Assembly (NCBI GenBank): GCA_003481775.1
Contig: QULU01000003.1
Coordinates: 163,039 to 227,038 of the forward strand
DNA length: 64,000 nucleotides
Direction: 5' to 3'
DNA from: Clostridiaceae bacterium OM02-2AC
Lineage (GTDB): Bacteria; Bacillota_I; Bacilli_A; Erysipelotrichales; Erysipelotrichaceae
A model generated the notes under the pieces. It worked only from the letters and a program-made list of their open reading frames with translations, did not search any database and had not been told where the DNA came from. How positions within the stretch are numbered: the first letter of the stretch is position 1; every line of letters begins with the position of its first letter. Positions 8,272-17,320 of this stretch are shown piece after piece. A program made the translations under genes and the position numbers.

Positions 8272-9657
8272 GTGCAGAAAAATAGAGGAGAGTGGTCTAA
8301 CCACCTCGGATTTATCCTGGCAGCTGCCGGTTCGGCAGTAGGTCTGGGAAATATCTGGAAATTTCCAGGAAAGCTTGGGGCAAACGGAGGCGGTTTGTTT
8401 CTGCTGATTTACATCGTGGTTGTGGCAGTAATCGGTCTGACCATTATGCTGGCAGAGCTGGCGATTGGAAGAGCAACTCAGAAAAACGCTGTTGGAGCAT
8501 TTCGTCAGCTGAATAAAAAGTGGATGTTTGCCGGTGTGATCGGCATGATTACCTTGTTTGTTATTTTATCCTATTACAGCATCGTTGGCGGCTGGATCAT
8601 GAAATATATTGCCGTTTATGTCAGCGGTGCACATTTTTCCGGAGCTGCAACGCAGTATCAGGATTTCTTTACCGGCTTTATCACGGATCCGATCGAGCCA
8701 GTTTTGTGGGGACTGCTGTTTCTTGGCTTGTGTATCTTCATTATTTTAAAGGGCGTAGCAGAGGGAATCGAGAAAATCAGTAAGATTTTAATGCCGGCTC
8801 TCTTCCTTCTGCTGATTGCGACGGCGATTCGCTCCGTCACATTGCCGAAAGCTATGGAGGGCGTGCGCTTCATGCTGCATATCGATTTTTCAACCTTCCA
8901 TACCGATATGCTGGTAGGGGCAGTAGGACAGGCCTTTTTCTCACTCTCTGTGGGAATGGGCATTCTCATTACCTATGGCTCCTATGTGGGAAAGCAGGAA
9001 AATCTGATGAAAAGTGCGGTCTGGATTTGTGTGCTGGATACCCTGGTCGCAATTCTGGCAGCCTTTGCCATCATTCCGGCAGTCTTTGTGACAATGGGAG
9101 CCGAAGGACTAGGGATGGGCGGAGGGTTTGCATTCATGGCACTGCCCAATGTGTTTGCTTCCATTCCCGGAGGTATTATCTTCGGTGCGGTCTTCTTTAT
9201 TCTCTTGTTTCTGGCAGCATTAACAAGTGCCATCAGTATACTGGAGAGCATTGTCGCCTGTATGAGTGAGGAATTTCATATCACGAGAAGAAAGGCTGTA
9301 GTCTGGCTGTTTCTGCCGCTGATGATTTTAGCTGCCGGTTATTCTCTTTCACAGCTGGAATCACGCGGTTTGAACCTGCCCTGGTTTGATATGCGTAACG
9401 GGTTACAGCTGCTGCCGATGAATGCTGTGATGGAGAAATTTACAGATAATCTGATGATTCCGCTTGGTGCACTTTGCTTCTGTGTATTTACCGGATGGGT
9501 GTGGGGTGTCCAGAAAGCTGCAGACGAATTCGAGAACGAAGGTACACTGCGGTTTCGCTGGAAAAAGCTCTGGTCCCTTGCTATCCGTTATCTGGCACCG
9601 GCAGCGATTCTGATTATTCTCTATTTTACGATTTGTGAAGGAATGATTCTGTCCTGA
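8272..9657 (+). CDS. Neurotransmitter:sodium symporter (SNF/NSS) family transporter
   Basis: The start chosen is GTG 8272, eight bases after GAGGGAGG, giving 461 residues. Longer frames upstream add a non-family leader. The N-terminus WSNHLGFILAAAGSAVGLGNIWKFP is the hallmark of the LeuT-fold NSS family (TM1 with Na+ and substrate sites), followed by about eleven hydrophobic helices. Bacterial members such as LeuT, TnaT and MhsT import amino acids with Na+. Glu and Gly residues around the unwound TM1 and TM6 (VGAVGQAFFSLSVGMG) are intact. It is monocistronic, ending at a terminator. The specific amino acid is not predictable. Confidence 0.92.
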   Translation: MQKNRGEWSNHLGFILAAAGSAVGLGNIWKFPGKLGANGGGLFLLIYIVVVAVIGLTIMLAELAIGRATQKNAVGAFRQLNKKWMFAGVIGMITLFVILSYYSIVGGWIMKYIAVYVSGAHFSGAATQYQDFFTGFITDPIEPVLWGLLFLGLCIFIILKGVAEGIEKISKILMPALFLLLIATAIRSVTLPKAMEGVRFMLHIDFSTFHTDMLVGAVGQAFFSLSVGMGILITYGSYVGKQENLMKSAVWICVLDTLVAILAAFAIIPAVFVTMGAEGLGMGGGFAFMALPNVFASIPGGIIFGAVFFILLFLAALTSAISILESIVACMSEEFHITRRKAVVWLFLPLMILAAGYSLSQLESRGLNLPWFDMRNGLQLLPMNAVMEKFTDNLMIPLGALCFCVFTGWVWGVQKAADEFENEGTLRFRWKKLWSLAIRYLAPAAILIILYFTICEGMILS

Positions 9658-9666
9658 AAACCAATT

Positions 9667-9688
9667 GCCTGTCGTGTACAGGCTTTTT
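9667..9688 (+). terminator. Rho-independent terminator of the symporter gene
   Basis: GCCTGT (9667-9672) pairs with ACAGGC (9678-9683) around loop CGTGT, then five T. Confidence 0.8.
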
Positions 9689-10230
9689 CTGTAAGTATGA
9701 AAATCTTCTTGGACAAGCATCTGCACAGCAGTACGACATCGGGGCTTATCAATTTCTTTAACAAAGCGTGCAAAGCGGTTGTTTTTCTTCTGGAAAAAAC
9801 ATCCATACAGGAAAATTTTACCCTTTATTCTCTGAAAGCAAAGAATGTCGTTTTTGAGTAATAGATGGTATAATGGAATACGAATCGCTAGTGCAGCATA
9901 TTGATTATAAATTCGGTTTATACCGCAGGTCTTTGTAATCGGCTATCTCATGTGGTGCTGTACAGAAACTTAAAATAATCCGTTGAGGAAATCGCATCGT
10001 GATGGAAGGTGATTCTGCGGCAGGGGGTGTACAGGAGGATTCATAAATCCTGTGATCATGGGAATGCAGGATTCACCATTCCTTCATAGGTAACCCTCAG
10101 GCTGACTCTTATCAGATGCTTACCACATCCATTTTCATAAGAGATATGGAAGCTCTGGGGATGTATTGCAAGATGGACAATCGTATAAATCAAGGATGTA
10201 TTCTGCTATGGATTGGAAAGGAACGGCTAT
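9689..10230. other. Intergenic region without supported gene
   Basis: About 540 bases with no frame that looks like protein and no structured RNA I recognise. It must contain the promoter of the MmcQ/YjbR gene; a possible -10, TATAAT at 9870-9875, is far upstream. Confidence 0.4.
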
Positions 10231-10878
10231 ATGAAAAATAAACGTGTGCAAAAGCTGTCAGAGCAAAAGCTGATACAGTATGGATGTAGTAAGGAAGGGA
10301 TGACGTACCGCTGTATCCAGAAGCTGAAGGCTCCGGATTTTTATGCGGTTATCACCTATGAAAAGCAGGAACTGCATGTTGAAGTATACGATGCACAGCT
10401 AAAGGAGCCTTATACACCGTTTCATGTACCGATGGCAAATGGCAGCTTTGTGTCATCGATCCGTGAGGAGGTTGAGGAGCTGCTGGAGAACATGGTACAG
10501 CAGTGTGCAGATGGAAATCCCTATCGTACACGCATTCTGGATTATGTTGCAAAGCGTTATCAGAGCTATCCCCAATTTCCCTGGAAGAGTGCTCCGGAGC
10601 ATGGAACCTTAAAGACAGCAAAGGGAAAGTGGTATGGTGTTATCATGCATATCCCCTATCGTAGTCTGGGAATAGATGCCGATGGTATGACGGATGTCTG
10701 TAACTTAAAAAATCGTCCGGAATGCATCCAGGAGCTGATAGATTATAAGCGCTTTTATCCTGCGTATCATATGAATAAAACATACTGGTTTACGATTCTG
10801 CTTGATCAGGAGCTGTCCTGGAAGCAGCTTCAGGAGCTCATTGATGAAAGCTATCAGCTGGTAAGTGCTGCTAAATAG
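10231..10878 (+). CDS. MmcQ/YjbR-like protein
   Basis: The start is ATG 10231 (MKNKRVQKLSEQ), eight bases after AAAGGA, giving 215 residues. The second half (from about residue 110: YPQFPWKSAPEHGTLK...KWYGVIMHI) resembles the MmcQ/YjbR family, with its phosphotransfer-like alpha/beta fold and the closing LLDQELSWKQLQELIDESYQLV. The first half is an extra domain rich in beta segments. Family members are small DNA-binding or nucleotide-associated proteins of unclear role. Fifty-two bases separate it from the AraC-type gene, so the two may be cotranscribed. Confidence 0.65.
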   Translation: MKNKRVQKLSEQKLIQYGCSKEGMTYRCIQKLKAPDFYAVITYEKQELHVEVYDAQLKEPYTPFHVPMANGSFVSSIREEVEELLENMVQQCADGNPYRTRILDYVAKRYQSYPQFPWKSAPEHGTLKTAKGKWYGVIMHIPYRSLGIDADGMTDVCNLKNRPECIQELIDYKRFYPAYHMNKTYWFTILLDQELSWKQLQELIDESYQLVSAAK

Positions 10879-10930
10879 TGTTGTAATTCTTAAAAAAAGA
10901 CAGAAATCATAGAAAAGGAGCTGCAATCAA

Positions 10931-11779
10931 ATGGAATGGATGGAACGATTGAATGAGGCAATCGCATATATGGAGGAGCATATGCAGGAGGAGATCAGCT
11001 TGGAGGAGGTCGCCAAAATCGCCTGTACATCCTCCTATAATTTTCAGCGGATGTTCTCTTACATGACTGGCATTTCCCTGTCGGAATACATACGCAGAAG
11101 AAGAATGAGTCTAGCTGCGGAGGAATTGCAGCAGGGCACGGATAAGATTATTGATATCGCATTGCGCTATCAATATGCATCACCTACCGCGTTTAATCGT
11201 GCATTCCGCTCCGTGCATGGAATCGCACCATCCTTATTGCGCAATACGCAGACGGCTGTAAAGCTGTATCCTCCTCTTCACTTTCAGCTGTCAATCGCAG
11301 GGAGCCGCGAGCTGCAGTACAGAATCGTGAAGAAGCCGGCCTTTCGCGTTGTTGGCGTTAGCCATGAGCTGGCAAAGGAGCTGGAAAACAATTATGAGGT
11401 GGTTCCCAATCTCTGGCGTGCAGCGGCAGAAGCTGGGACGATTGCAGAGCTTGCAGCACATAGTGGATTGTGTGAGCCGAGCGGTCTTTTGGGAATCAGC
11501 ATGTGTCAGGATCAGGCGGACTGGAAATTCTGGATTGGAGTGGCGAGGGAAGAGCCGCTTAACGGATATGAGGAGGTCCTGCTTCCAGAGGCATCCTGGA
11601 TTGTTTTCCAGAGTGAAGGTACGCATGCGTCCATTCAGGAGCTGGAACGCAGAATCTGGACGGAATGGTTCCCGTCAACCGGCTATCGTTACGTAAATGG
11701 TCCGGTGATGGAGGTTTATCTGGATCCCGATCCTCGCTCTTCAAGACTTGAGATGTGGCTGATGATCAGCGACATGTGA
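10931..11779 (+). CDS. AraC-family regulator with GyrI-like effector domain
   Basis: This 282-residue protein starts at ATG 10931 after AAAAGGAGCTG. Residues 5-105 hold the two AraC helix-turn-helices (ISLEEVAKIACTSSYNFQRMFSYMTG and ALRYQYASPTAFNRAFRSVHG). Residues 120-282 form a GyrI/SOUL-like small-molecule-binding domain. This is the Rob/BmrR-like layout found in regulators of drug or toxin responses. The next gene encodes a stand-alone GyrI-like domain, suggesting a shared ligand. It is cytoplasmic. Confidence 0.85.
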   Translation: MEWMERLNEAIAYMEEHMQEEISLEEVAKIACTSSYNFQRMFSYMTGISLSEYIRRRRMSLAAEELQQGTDKIIDIALRYQYASPTAFNRAFRSVHGIAPSLLRNTQTAVKLYPPLHFQLSIAGSRELQYRIVKKPAFRVVGVSHELAKELENNYEVVPNLWRAAAEAGTIAELAAHSGLCEPSGLLGISMCQDQADWKFWIGVAREEPLNGYEEVLLPEASWIVFQSEGTHASIQELERRIWTEWFPSTGYRYVNGPVMEVYLDPDPRSSRLEMWLMISDM

Positions 11780-11866
11780 AAAGCACGCAATATCGGGCAG
11801 AGAAAGAGAGGATAGGAAGGATAGGACAAGATATACTAATATCATGAAAAGCAGGAGGAATTGATG

Positions 11867-12367
11867 ATGAACAAACCGTTTCGTATCGAAGCTAGAGAGA
11901 GCTTTCGTGTTATAGGATATTGCGTACATACGACAAATAAGAGAAAAGAAGGTCGAAAAGCGATTCCGCAGCAATGGGAGGAGCTTCAAACACAGGGACT
12001 GCAGAAGGAATTGCTGCAGCTTATGAACAAGGAGCCTTTTGGACTGTTTGGCATCAGCGTTTATAACACAGCAGCAGAGGACAGTCGTAAATTTGATCAT
12101 TGGATTGCTGTTTCCAGCGACCATGCATGTACAAAGGCGCAGGAAGAATATATCGTACCGGCAGCAACCTGGGCAGTGTTTCCATGTACGATTGATACCA
12201 TCGGAAAAACAGAGGTGCAGGCAATAACCAAATGGCTGCCAAAATCTGATTACAGACCGCTGAATTCCGGATATATCACCGGAAGGATGAAAGCAAAGGC
12301 GCCGGATATAACATATTATGGAGAGAATGATTTGGCTGAGGTATGGGTGGCAGTGGAAAAGAGATAA
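11867..12367 (+). CDS. Stand-alone GyrI-like small-molecule-binding protein
   Basis: ATG 11867 is eight bases after AGGAGG and is preferred over ATG 11864 and TTG 11861. The 166-residue protein matches the effector half of the preceding AraC regulator in layout: IEARESFRVIGYCVHTT at the start, WIAVSSDHACTK in the middle, and a C-terminal ENDLAEVWVAVEK strand. Such domains bind hydrophobic or cationic ligands, and some have hydrolase activity or inhibit gyrase. It has no DNA-binding region. It probably buffers or degrades the inducer of its upstream partner; that is inference from adjacency. Confidence 0.75.
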   Translation: MNKPFRIEARESFRVIGYCVHTTNKRKEGRKAIPQQWEELQTQGLQKELLQLMNKEPFGLFGISVYNTAAEDSRKFDHWIAVSSDHACTKAQEEYIVPAATWAVFPCTIDTIGKTEVQAITKWLPKSDYRPLNSGYITGRMKAKAPDITYYGENDLAEVWVAVEKR

Positions 12368-12387
12368 TAACAGAAAATTAACAGCTT

Positions 12388-12424
12388 GATGCATGAGGGT
12401 ACCTTTCCTATATGCATCTTTTTT
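12388..12424 (+). terminator. Rho-independent terminator
   Basis: GATGCAT (12388-12394) pairs with ATGCATC (12412-12418), followed by six T. It ends the AraC/GyrI-like unit. Confidence 0.75.
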
Positions 12425-12523
12425 ATGATGTCCTGTATAAAAAAGCTGATAAACAGCTTTCCTTCTCATGATTTCAAAGAAGAAAGGGATACCGGTAATG
12501 AGGCTATAAAAATAGAAAATATA

Positions 12524-12552
12524 TTGTATTTAACTGTATTTGGCGCTATACT
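12524..12552 (+). promoter_or_regulatory. Predicted sigma-A promoter of the surface-protein leader
   Basis: The -35 TTGTAT (12524-12529) and -10 TATACT (12547-12552) are separated by exactly 17 bases. Transcription would begin near 12559, about 255 bases before the surface-protein start codon. Confidence 0.6.
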
Positions 12553-12558
12553 GTAGGT

Positions 12559-12654
12559 GTAATGTCATCACTATAAGGGGCAGTTACATCACATATATGT
12601 CATATCGTATACCTTTGTAAATAGTAGGTGGTTATTTAAAAAACCACCTTTTTT
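12559..12654 (+). ncRNA. Candidate leader RNA or small RNA ending at tandem terminators
   Basis: From the predicted start near 12559 to the first T-tract there are about 95 bases with no good reading frame. The segment has repeated TCAT/ACATCAC phrases and ends in an 8-bp hairpin plus T-run, then a second hairpin. It could be an attenuated 5' leader of the surface-protein gene or an independent small RNA. I recognise no known riboswitch class. Confidence 0.4.
12626..12654 (+). terminator. First of two tandem terminator hairpins in the leader
   Basis: AGGTGGTT (12626-12633) pairs with AACCACCT (12642-12649), and T residues follow to 12654. Confidence 0.75.
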
Positions 12655-12687
12655 AGACTTGTTTTTTAAAAAAATAAGTCTTTTTTT
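12655..12687 (+). terminator. Second tandem terminator hairpin in the leader
   Basis: AGACTT (12655-12660) pairs with AAGTCT (12676-12681), with T6/A-rich inner pairing and seven T at 12681-12687. It starts directly at the end of the first terminator. Confidence 0.7.
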
Positions 12688-12814
12688 GCTACATTTCAAA
12701 AAAATCGCAGCGTGTATAAAAGTATACGTATTGATACGGATTGAGGTGATAGGGGAAAAATCAGAGGTTAAGAAGAACATTTCATGATTGAGATATGAAG
12801 GAGGGAATTTAACA

Positions 12815-15133
12815 ATGAAAAAGTTTATAACAGCTCTGGCATCGCTCGCATTGATGCTTGGATGTTTAACGCCTACTCAGCTGCTCGCAGCTGATTCAAA
12901 ATCGGAAGACAAGTTAACTGAGAATACAGTAAGTGGAAAACGCTATGTATTTGCAAATGGAAACGATGTCGTTATCGAGCAGGATACAGATGGCAATACC
13001 TACGCAGCTTTAAAAAACGATAAGAATAAACGCATCGTTGTAGACAAGGATACCTTTCTGTTCGCAGGAGCAGAGGAAAATGGCAGCTATGATGAGGTAA
13101 CCATTGAAATGAAGAGTGGCGTCATTGGTACAATCATCGGTTCAAATAAGGGACCGGGAAGTATTGGTACCTCCAATATTATTATTGACAATGGAACAAT
13201 TGGCATGGCAATTGGAAATCAGGGGGCAAAGGCAAAGGATATAGTCTCCGGTGGTGGGGCTGCATCGTATGAAAAAAGAAAAGAGCATACCGTTCATACA
13301 GTAAATATTACGATGAATGGCGGCTCTGCTCAGGCGCTTGTTCCTGGCAGCTATGGCAATACCTATGTAGAGAATGCGAATGTTACGGTAAATGGAGGTG
13401 CAATTGCAGCTACTACATCTCCGATGCAGGCTGGTGTTTTGGGTGGAACGAATGGAGAAATTGGTCAGCTGACAATCAATTTTAATGGAGGAACCACCAA
13501 AGATATTGCTCTTATGCAGAGAACGATGGTTACAGGAAAAGCAACCGTGAATGTCAATGGCGGCGTTGTTGGCAATATTTATGCAGGCTCCTACTATGAT
13601 GACAATGATAACGCATTAGGAACCGCAAATTGGAATAACTGGGGTGCAGGAGATGTGAATTACGGGCAGGCTGCAGCAATTGATGTTAATATCGGAAGTA
13701 ATGCAGCGTATGACAATATATTCTCCGGATTTCAATATGTTGATAAGAGTGTTTTCGTAAACAAATATAAGAACTGGATTTCTACCTTGGATGGCTCTGA
13801 GTCTGCATCACTTACCATTCATATGAATGCGGAGCCTTCATTGGAAAGAGGTGCGACTACACAGAAAGCAACCAGTGTATTTGATTTACAGGGTGATTTT
13901 ATCCGGATCCCTGTTACCTCCGTTCATATGGATAAAACAGAGCTGAAGCTACAGACTGGTGAAGCAGCAACCTTACATGCCGAAGCTGCTCCAAGCCTTG
14001 CAAAAGATAAGAATCTTGTTTGGACATCCAGTGATCCTACGATTGCTACATTTGATGGGGATACAAATAGGGTTTTAGCGCTACGTCCGGGAACAGCGGT
14101 GATAACAGCAGCTGCTGGAAATGTGAGTGCAAGCTGTACAGTTACAGTGGATGAAGTGACAGCGGTGATACCGCCGCTCGATACAACAAAGCCTGCGGAA
14201 AGGGTAGAAGCTGGACTGAATGATAAAACTGTTATAGAAAAGCTCAATAAAAGTATTGATGTGCTTGCAGAAAGCATTTTGGCAGGAAGAGAAACTTCAA
14301 TGGTAAGCGAAGAAACAGCTGCTAAAATTAAAAAAGGGCTGGAGGATGGAAAAGCGTTAACGGTTGAGGTTGTATCCCAACGCACAGAAGCATCTGAAAT
14401 CAGTAAGGAGGAAGCTTCACAGATTGGTGATACGCTAGAACAGCTTTCTGCCAAAAATAATTCCAGCACGGGAATCGCTCAATATCTTGACCTACGGATT
14501 GTACTGAAGGTTGGCGGAGCTGTTGTTGGAAATATGCAGGAAGCATCCTCACCACTGGTGTATTCAATTATACTTCCAGAGAATCTGATGAAGGAGGGAA
14601 GAATTTTCCATGTTGTCCGCATACATAATGGAAAAGCAGAAATTCTAACTACAAAGCAGAATGAGCATATTTTAAATTTTGAAACCGATAAATTTTCAAC
14701 CTATGCTGTTATATACGAGGATAAAAAGGCGGATAACGGTGGTACTACCACAAATCCGACACCGGATACCACAATCTATGATGTCGTTTTCGTTGATCAC
14801 ACCGGCGCTGTTTTGAAAGTAGATAAAGTAGAGGCTGGTGCTTCAGCAACTGCTCCACAGGCCCCTGAGCTTGAAAATTATCGCTTTGTAAAATGGGATA
14901 CAGATTTCACAAAGGTAAGTAAAAATCTTCTTGTAAAACCGATTTATGAAAAAATAACAGAGGATGCAGTAAATACTACTCCAACAGAAGGGGAAAAGGA
15001 CGATAAGGAGCATAGCTCTCCAGATACCGGTGATACTACCGCAGCAGGCTTATTTTCTGCATTTGCTTTGCTTGGTCTTGTATCCATGGCTATTGTTGTA
15101 ACAGTTCGTAAAAAAAGCAGCTTGCATAAGTAA
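12815..15133 (+). CDS. Sortase-type surface protein with beta-helix-like, Big_2-like and InlB-like repeats
   Basis: ATG 12815 follows AAGGAGGG by nine bases and gives 772 residues. A Sec signal peptide (MKKFITALASLALMLGCL...LLAADS) leads into a repeat region rich in VTVNGG/INFNGG phrases, which suggests a beta-solenoid (about 50-350). A Big_2-like Ig domain follows (VTSVHMDKTELKLQTGEAAT, about 370-450), then a mixed domain and an InlB-like repeat (DVVFVDHTGAVLKVDKVEAG, about 655-710). The C-terminus has SPDTGD, a hydrophobic helix and KKKSSLHK. SPDTG fits the (S/P)PxTG signals known for class B-type clostridial sortases, so the protein should be wall-anchored. No sortase gene is in the window. 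Confidence 0.85.
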   Translation: MKKFITALASLALMLGCLTPTQLLAADSKSEDKLTENTVSGKRYVFANGNDVVIEQDTDGNTYAALKNDKNKRIVVDKDTFLFAGAEENGSYDEVTIEMKSGVIGTIIGSNKGPGSIGTSNIIIDNGTIGMAIGNQGAKAKDIVSGGGAASYEKRKEHTVHTVNITMNGGSAQALVPGSYGNTYVENANVTVNGGAIAATTSPMQAGVLGGTNGEIGQLTINFNGGTTKDIALMQRTMVTGKATVNVNGGVVGNIYAGSYYDDNDNALGTANWNNWGAGDVNYGQAAAIDVNIGSNAAYDNIFSGFQYVDKSVFVNKYKNWISTLDGSESASLTIHMNAEPSLERGATTQKATSVFDLQGDFIRIPVTSVHMDKTELKLQTGEAATLHAEAAPSLAKDKNLVWTSSDPTIATFDGDTNRVLALRPGTAVITAAAGNVSASCTVTVDEVTAVIPPLDTTKPAERVEAGLNDKTVIEKLNKSIDVLAESILAGRETSMVSEETAAKIKKGLEDGKALTVEVVSQRTEASEISKEEASQIGDTLEQLSAKNNSSTGIAQYLDLRIVLKVGGAVVGNMQEASSPLVYSIILPENLMKEGRIFHVVRIHNGKAEILTTKQNEHILNFETDKFSTYAVIYEDKKADNGGTTTNPTPDTTIYDVVFVDHTGAVLKVDKVEAGASATAPQAPELENYRFVKWDTDFTKVSKNLLVKPIYEKITEDAVNTTPTEGEKDDKEHSSPDTGDTTAAGLFSAFALLGLVSMAIVVTVRKKSSLHK

Positions 15134-15150
15134 GCGGCTATGAATTGAAA

Positions 15151-15174
15151 AGAAGACGGATTCCGTCTTCTTTT
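15151..15174 (+). terminator. Rho-independent terminator of the surface-protein gene
   Basis: AGAAGACGGA pairs with TCCGTCTTCT almost without loop, followed by T4. Confidence 0.8.
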
Positions 15175-15624
15175 GCGTTGCGGTGGACAATAAAAATAAG
15201 GCTGGTATTCAATACGGAGAAGGTGTGCAAGGATAATCTTACGAAGGAATAAGGCTGTAGAGGCTTTTTAAATACTTATCATGCTCTTTCAGTATATAGA
15301 GTAGTCTGCTTTCTTTCCTTAATGCATGATAAAAATACAGTAGAGATAGAATCGTGTTTATTTGCAAAACTGTTCTTACAGGCAGTGTACGAGAAGGTTA
15401 TATACGTGTTAAAACACAGTTGACGATGATTTCCGCATCCGCTATAATCAAACCATACAGAAGGCAGGCAAATCATAATGGCATAGCCAATAAAAGCCAA
15501 CGATTCTTTGGTTTCTTCTCATCACAGCACTATTTGTTTGATCAGACTTTATCATTGGCGCTTGATGTAAGTGTGCAGGTGTTATGAAGACAATACAGCT
15601 CAATACTATGAGGAGGGAATAACG
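15175..15624. other. Intergenic region without supported gene
   Basis: About 450 bases with no convincing reading frame; short frames on both strands lack ribosome sites. The ribosome site GAGGAGGG at 15610-15617 belongs to the next gene. Confidence 0.4.
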
Positions 15625-16467
15625 ATGTATAATTTAGAAAAAAAGGTCATTCTGATCGATGTGGATGGAACGCTGGTGGATTATGAAAATCATCTGCCGC
15701 CTTCTGCAGTCGAAGCGATACGTATGGCCAGAGCGCAAGGACATCTGGTTTACATCTGTACCGGTAGAAGCCGCAGTGAGGTATATGATGAAATATGGAA
15801 TATCGGTCTGGATGGGATGATTGGCGCAAATGGCGGATATATCGAGCATCATGGAGACATATTATTTCATGCACATTTAAAAAAAGAACAATGCAGTGCA
15901 ATCGTAGACTGGCTGCATAGCCGTAATCTGGAATTTTATCTGGAAAGCAATACGGGGCTGTACGCAAGTGAACATTTTGAAGAAGCAGGAGAACCTGTCA
16001 TGCAGAAATACATGCAGCGCAAGGGGAAAGCGCAGGAGAATATCCATATACGTACACAGTTTCCGAATATGGTGTTTGGAGAAAATCTGTATCGAAAGGA
16101 TGTTAATAAAATCAGCTTTATTTTAAATTCCTATGCGGATGTGACTGCCGCAAGGCAATACTTTCCGGATTTAAAAATCAGTACCTGGGGTGGTAAGGGG
16201 GAAACAGCTCTTTTTGGTGATATTGGAATACAGGATATTGACAAGGCGACAGCGATCTCTCTTCTGCTGAATTATCTTCATATGGAGCAAAAGGATACGA
16301 TTGCTTTTGGGGATGCGGCAGTGGATATTCCTATGCTGGAATATTGTGCGCTGGGAATCGCTATGGATAGTGGAGGTAAGGAAATCAAAGCTATGGCGGA
16401 TGATATCACTGCTGCCGTGGATCAGGATGGACTATATAAGGCATTTTTGAAATACAAATTGCTTTGA
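15625..16467 (+). CDS. Cof-type HAD-superfamily phosphatase
   Basis: ATG 15625 lies eight bases after GAGGAGGG, giving 280 residues. HAD motif I is LIDVDGTLVDY (Asp nucleophile and acid), motif II is the ICTGRS Thr, motif III is the Lys before GDI, and motif IV is IAFGDAAVDIPML. The large C2-type cap between motifs II and III places it in the Cof/YbiV class of cytosolic sugar-phosphate or cofactor phosphatases. The substrate is not predictable. It appears transcribed alone. Two other Cof-type genes lie in the window (19.4 and 41.0 kb, minus strand). Confidence 0.88.
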   Translation: MYNLEKKVILIDVDGTLVDYENHLPPSAVEAIRMARAQGHLVYICTGRSRSEVYDEIWNIGLDGMIGANGGYIEHHGDILFHAHLKKEQCSAIVDWLHSRNLEFYLESNTGLYASEHFEEAGEPVMQKYMQRKGKAQENIHIRTQFPNMVFGENLYRKDVNKISFILNSYADVTAARQYFPDLKISTWGGKGETALFGDIGIQDIDKATAISLLLNYLHMEQKDTIAFGDAAVDIPMLEYCALGIAMDSGGKEIKAMADDITAAVDQDGLYKAFLKYKLL

Positions 16468-16706
16468 TGCGCTTGCAATTCCGATATTGCATCACAAGGC
16501 AAACGCGATATGCTAGCGCAGTAAGAATGAGAAGCAGCAGATTTATCATTTTCCGAATCGTTGATTACAAGGCCGTAAGCCTATAGTGTAGGATTCTTGG
16601 GATGCAGGAAGCGCATGTGACACCGCGTGAAATAATTCCATACTGTCTTGCAGCCCTGAGAAATACACGAAGCGAAAAGCTTCAGATGGAAGAAGGAGTG
16701 GGAAGA

Positions 16707-17174
16707 ATGGAACTTACCTATAGAAAAGCAACAACGGATGATGCGGAGTTACTGCTGGATATTTATAATGCTTCGTTCTATGATGATTACATACGATATG
16801 GAGAATGTCCCGGTTACGGGAAAACTAAGGCGGAAATGGAGGCAGCTATCGAAACCTCTAGCAAATATATCGTGTTGTATGATACGGATTTTGTCGGAGT
16901 AATTTCTGTGATTGAAAAGGAAAAAGAAATGTATGAGCTTAACTGTCTATGTGTACTTCCAGCATATCAGGGAATGGGAATCGGCACGCAGGCATTTCAA
17001 TATATGCTAACAGTTTGTCCCAACTGGAAACAAATTACGCTCGTCACTCCTGCTGACAAAGAACAGAATATCAACTTCTATACAAAGAAATGCGGGTTTC
17101 ATCTGGGCAGAAAAACGATGGATGGTAATGTGGAAATTGTAAGCTTTTATAGGAATCGATTTACTGACTCTTGA
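16707..17174 (+). CDS. GNAT-family N-acetyltransferase
   Basis: The start ATG 16707 has AGAAGGAG eight bases upstream, giving 155 residues; the frame runs open upstream to 16602 without family similarity. The GNAT core is clear: IRKA-like first strand, LNCLCVLPAYQGMGIGTQAFQYML (acetyl-CoA pyrophosphate loop with Q-G-M-G-I-G), then NINFYTKKCGFHLGRK. It transfers acetyl from acetyl-CoA to an unknown amine. It is probably transcribed alone, about 145 bases before the gpmA start and upstream of the gpmA promoter. Confidence 0.85.
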   Translation: MELTYRKATTDDAELLLDIYNASFYDDYIRYGECPGYGKTKAEMEAAIETSSKYIVLYDTDFVGVISVIEKEKEMYELNCLCVLPAYQGMGIGTQAFQYMLTVCPNWKQITLVTPADKEQNINFYTKKCGFHLGRKTMDGNVEIVSFYRNRFTDS

Positions 17175-17242
17175 GGGCTTCCTATTTCTGTGTGACGATT
17201 TGCCGGGATTTGGACCTTTTCATGACAGTGTGGGCAAATGCA

Positions 17243-17271
17243 TTGACAGCACTCCTTTACAAGCATATACT
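17243..17271 (+). promoter_or_regulatory. Strong sigma-A promoter of gpmA
   Basis: TTGACA (17243-17248) and TATACT (17266-17271) are separated by 17 bases, 50 bases upstream of the gpmA start. A near-consensus site suits a housekeeping glycolytic gene. Confidence 0.8.
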
Positions 17272-17320
17272 GTTATTAGTTAGATAGAGATAACTTTTAA
17301 CACCTAAGGAGAAGTCACAA

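Noticed and set aside
12555..12814. Possible c-di-GMP riboswitch before the surface protein
   Set aside because: The conserved GEMM sequence blocks are not visible; the structure seen is two plain terminators.
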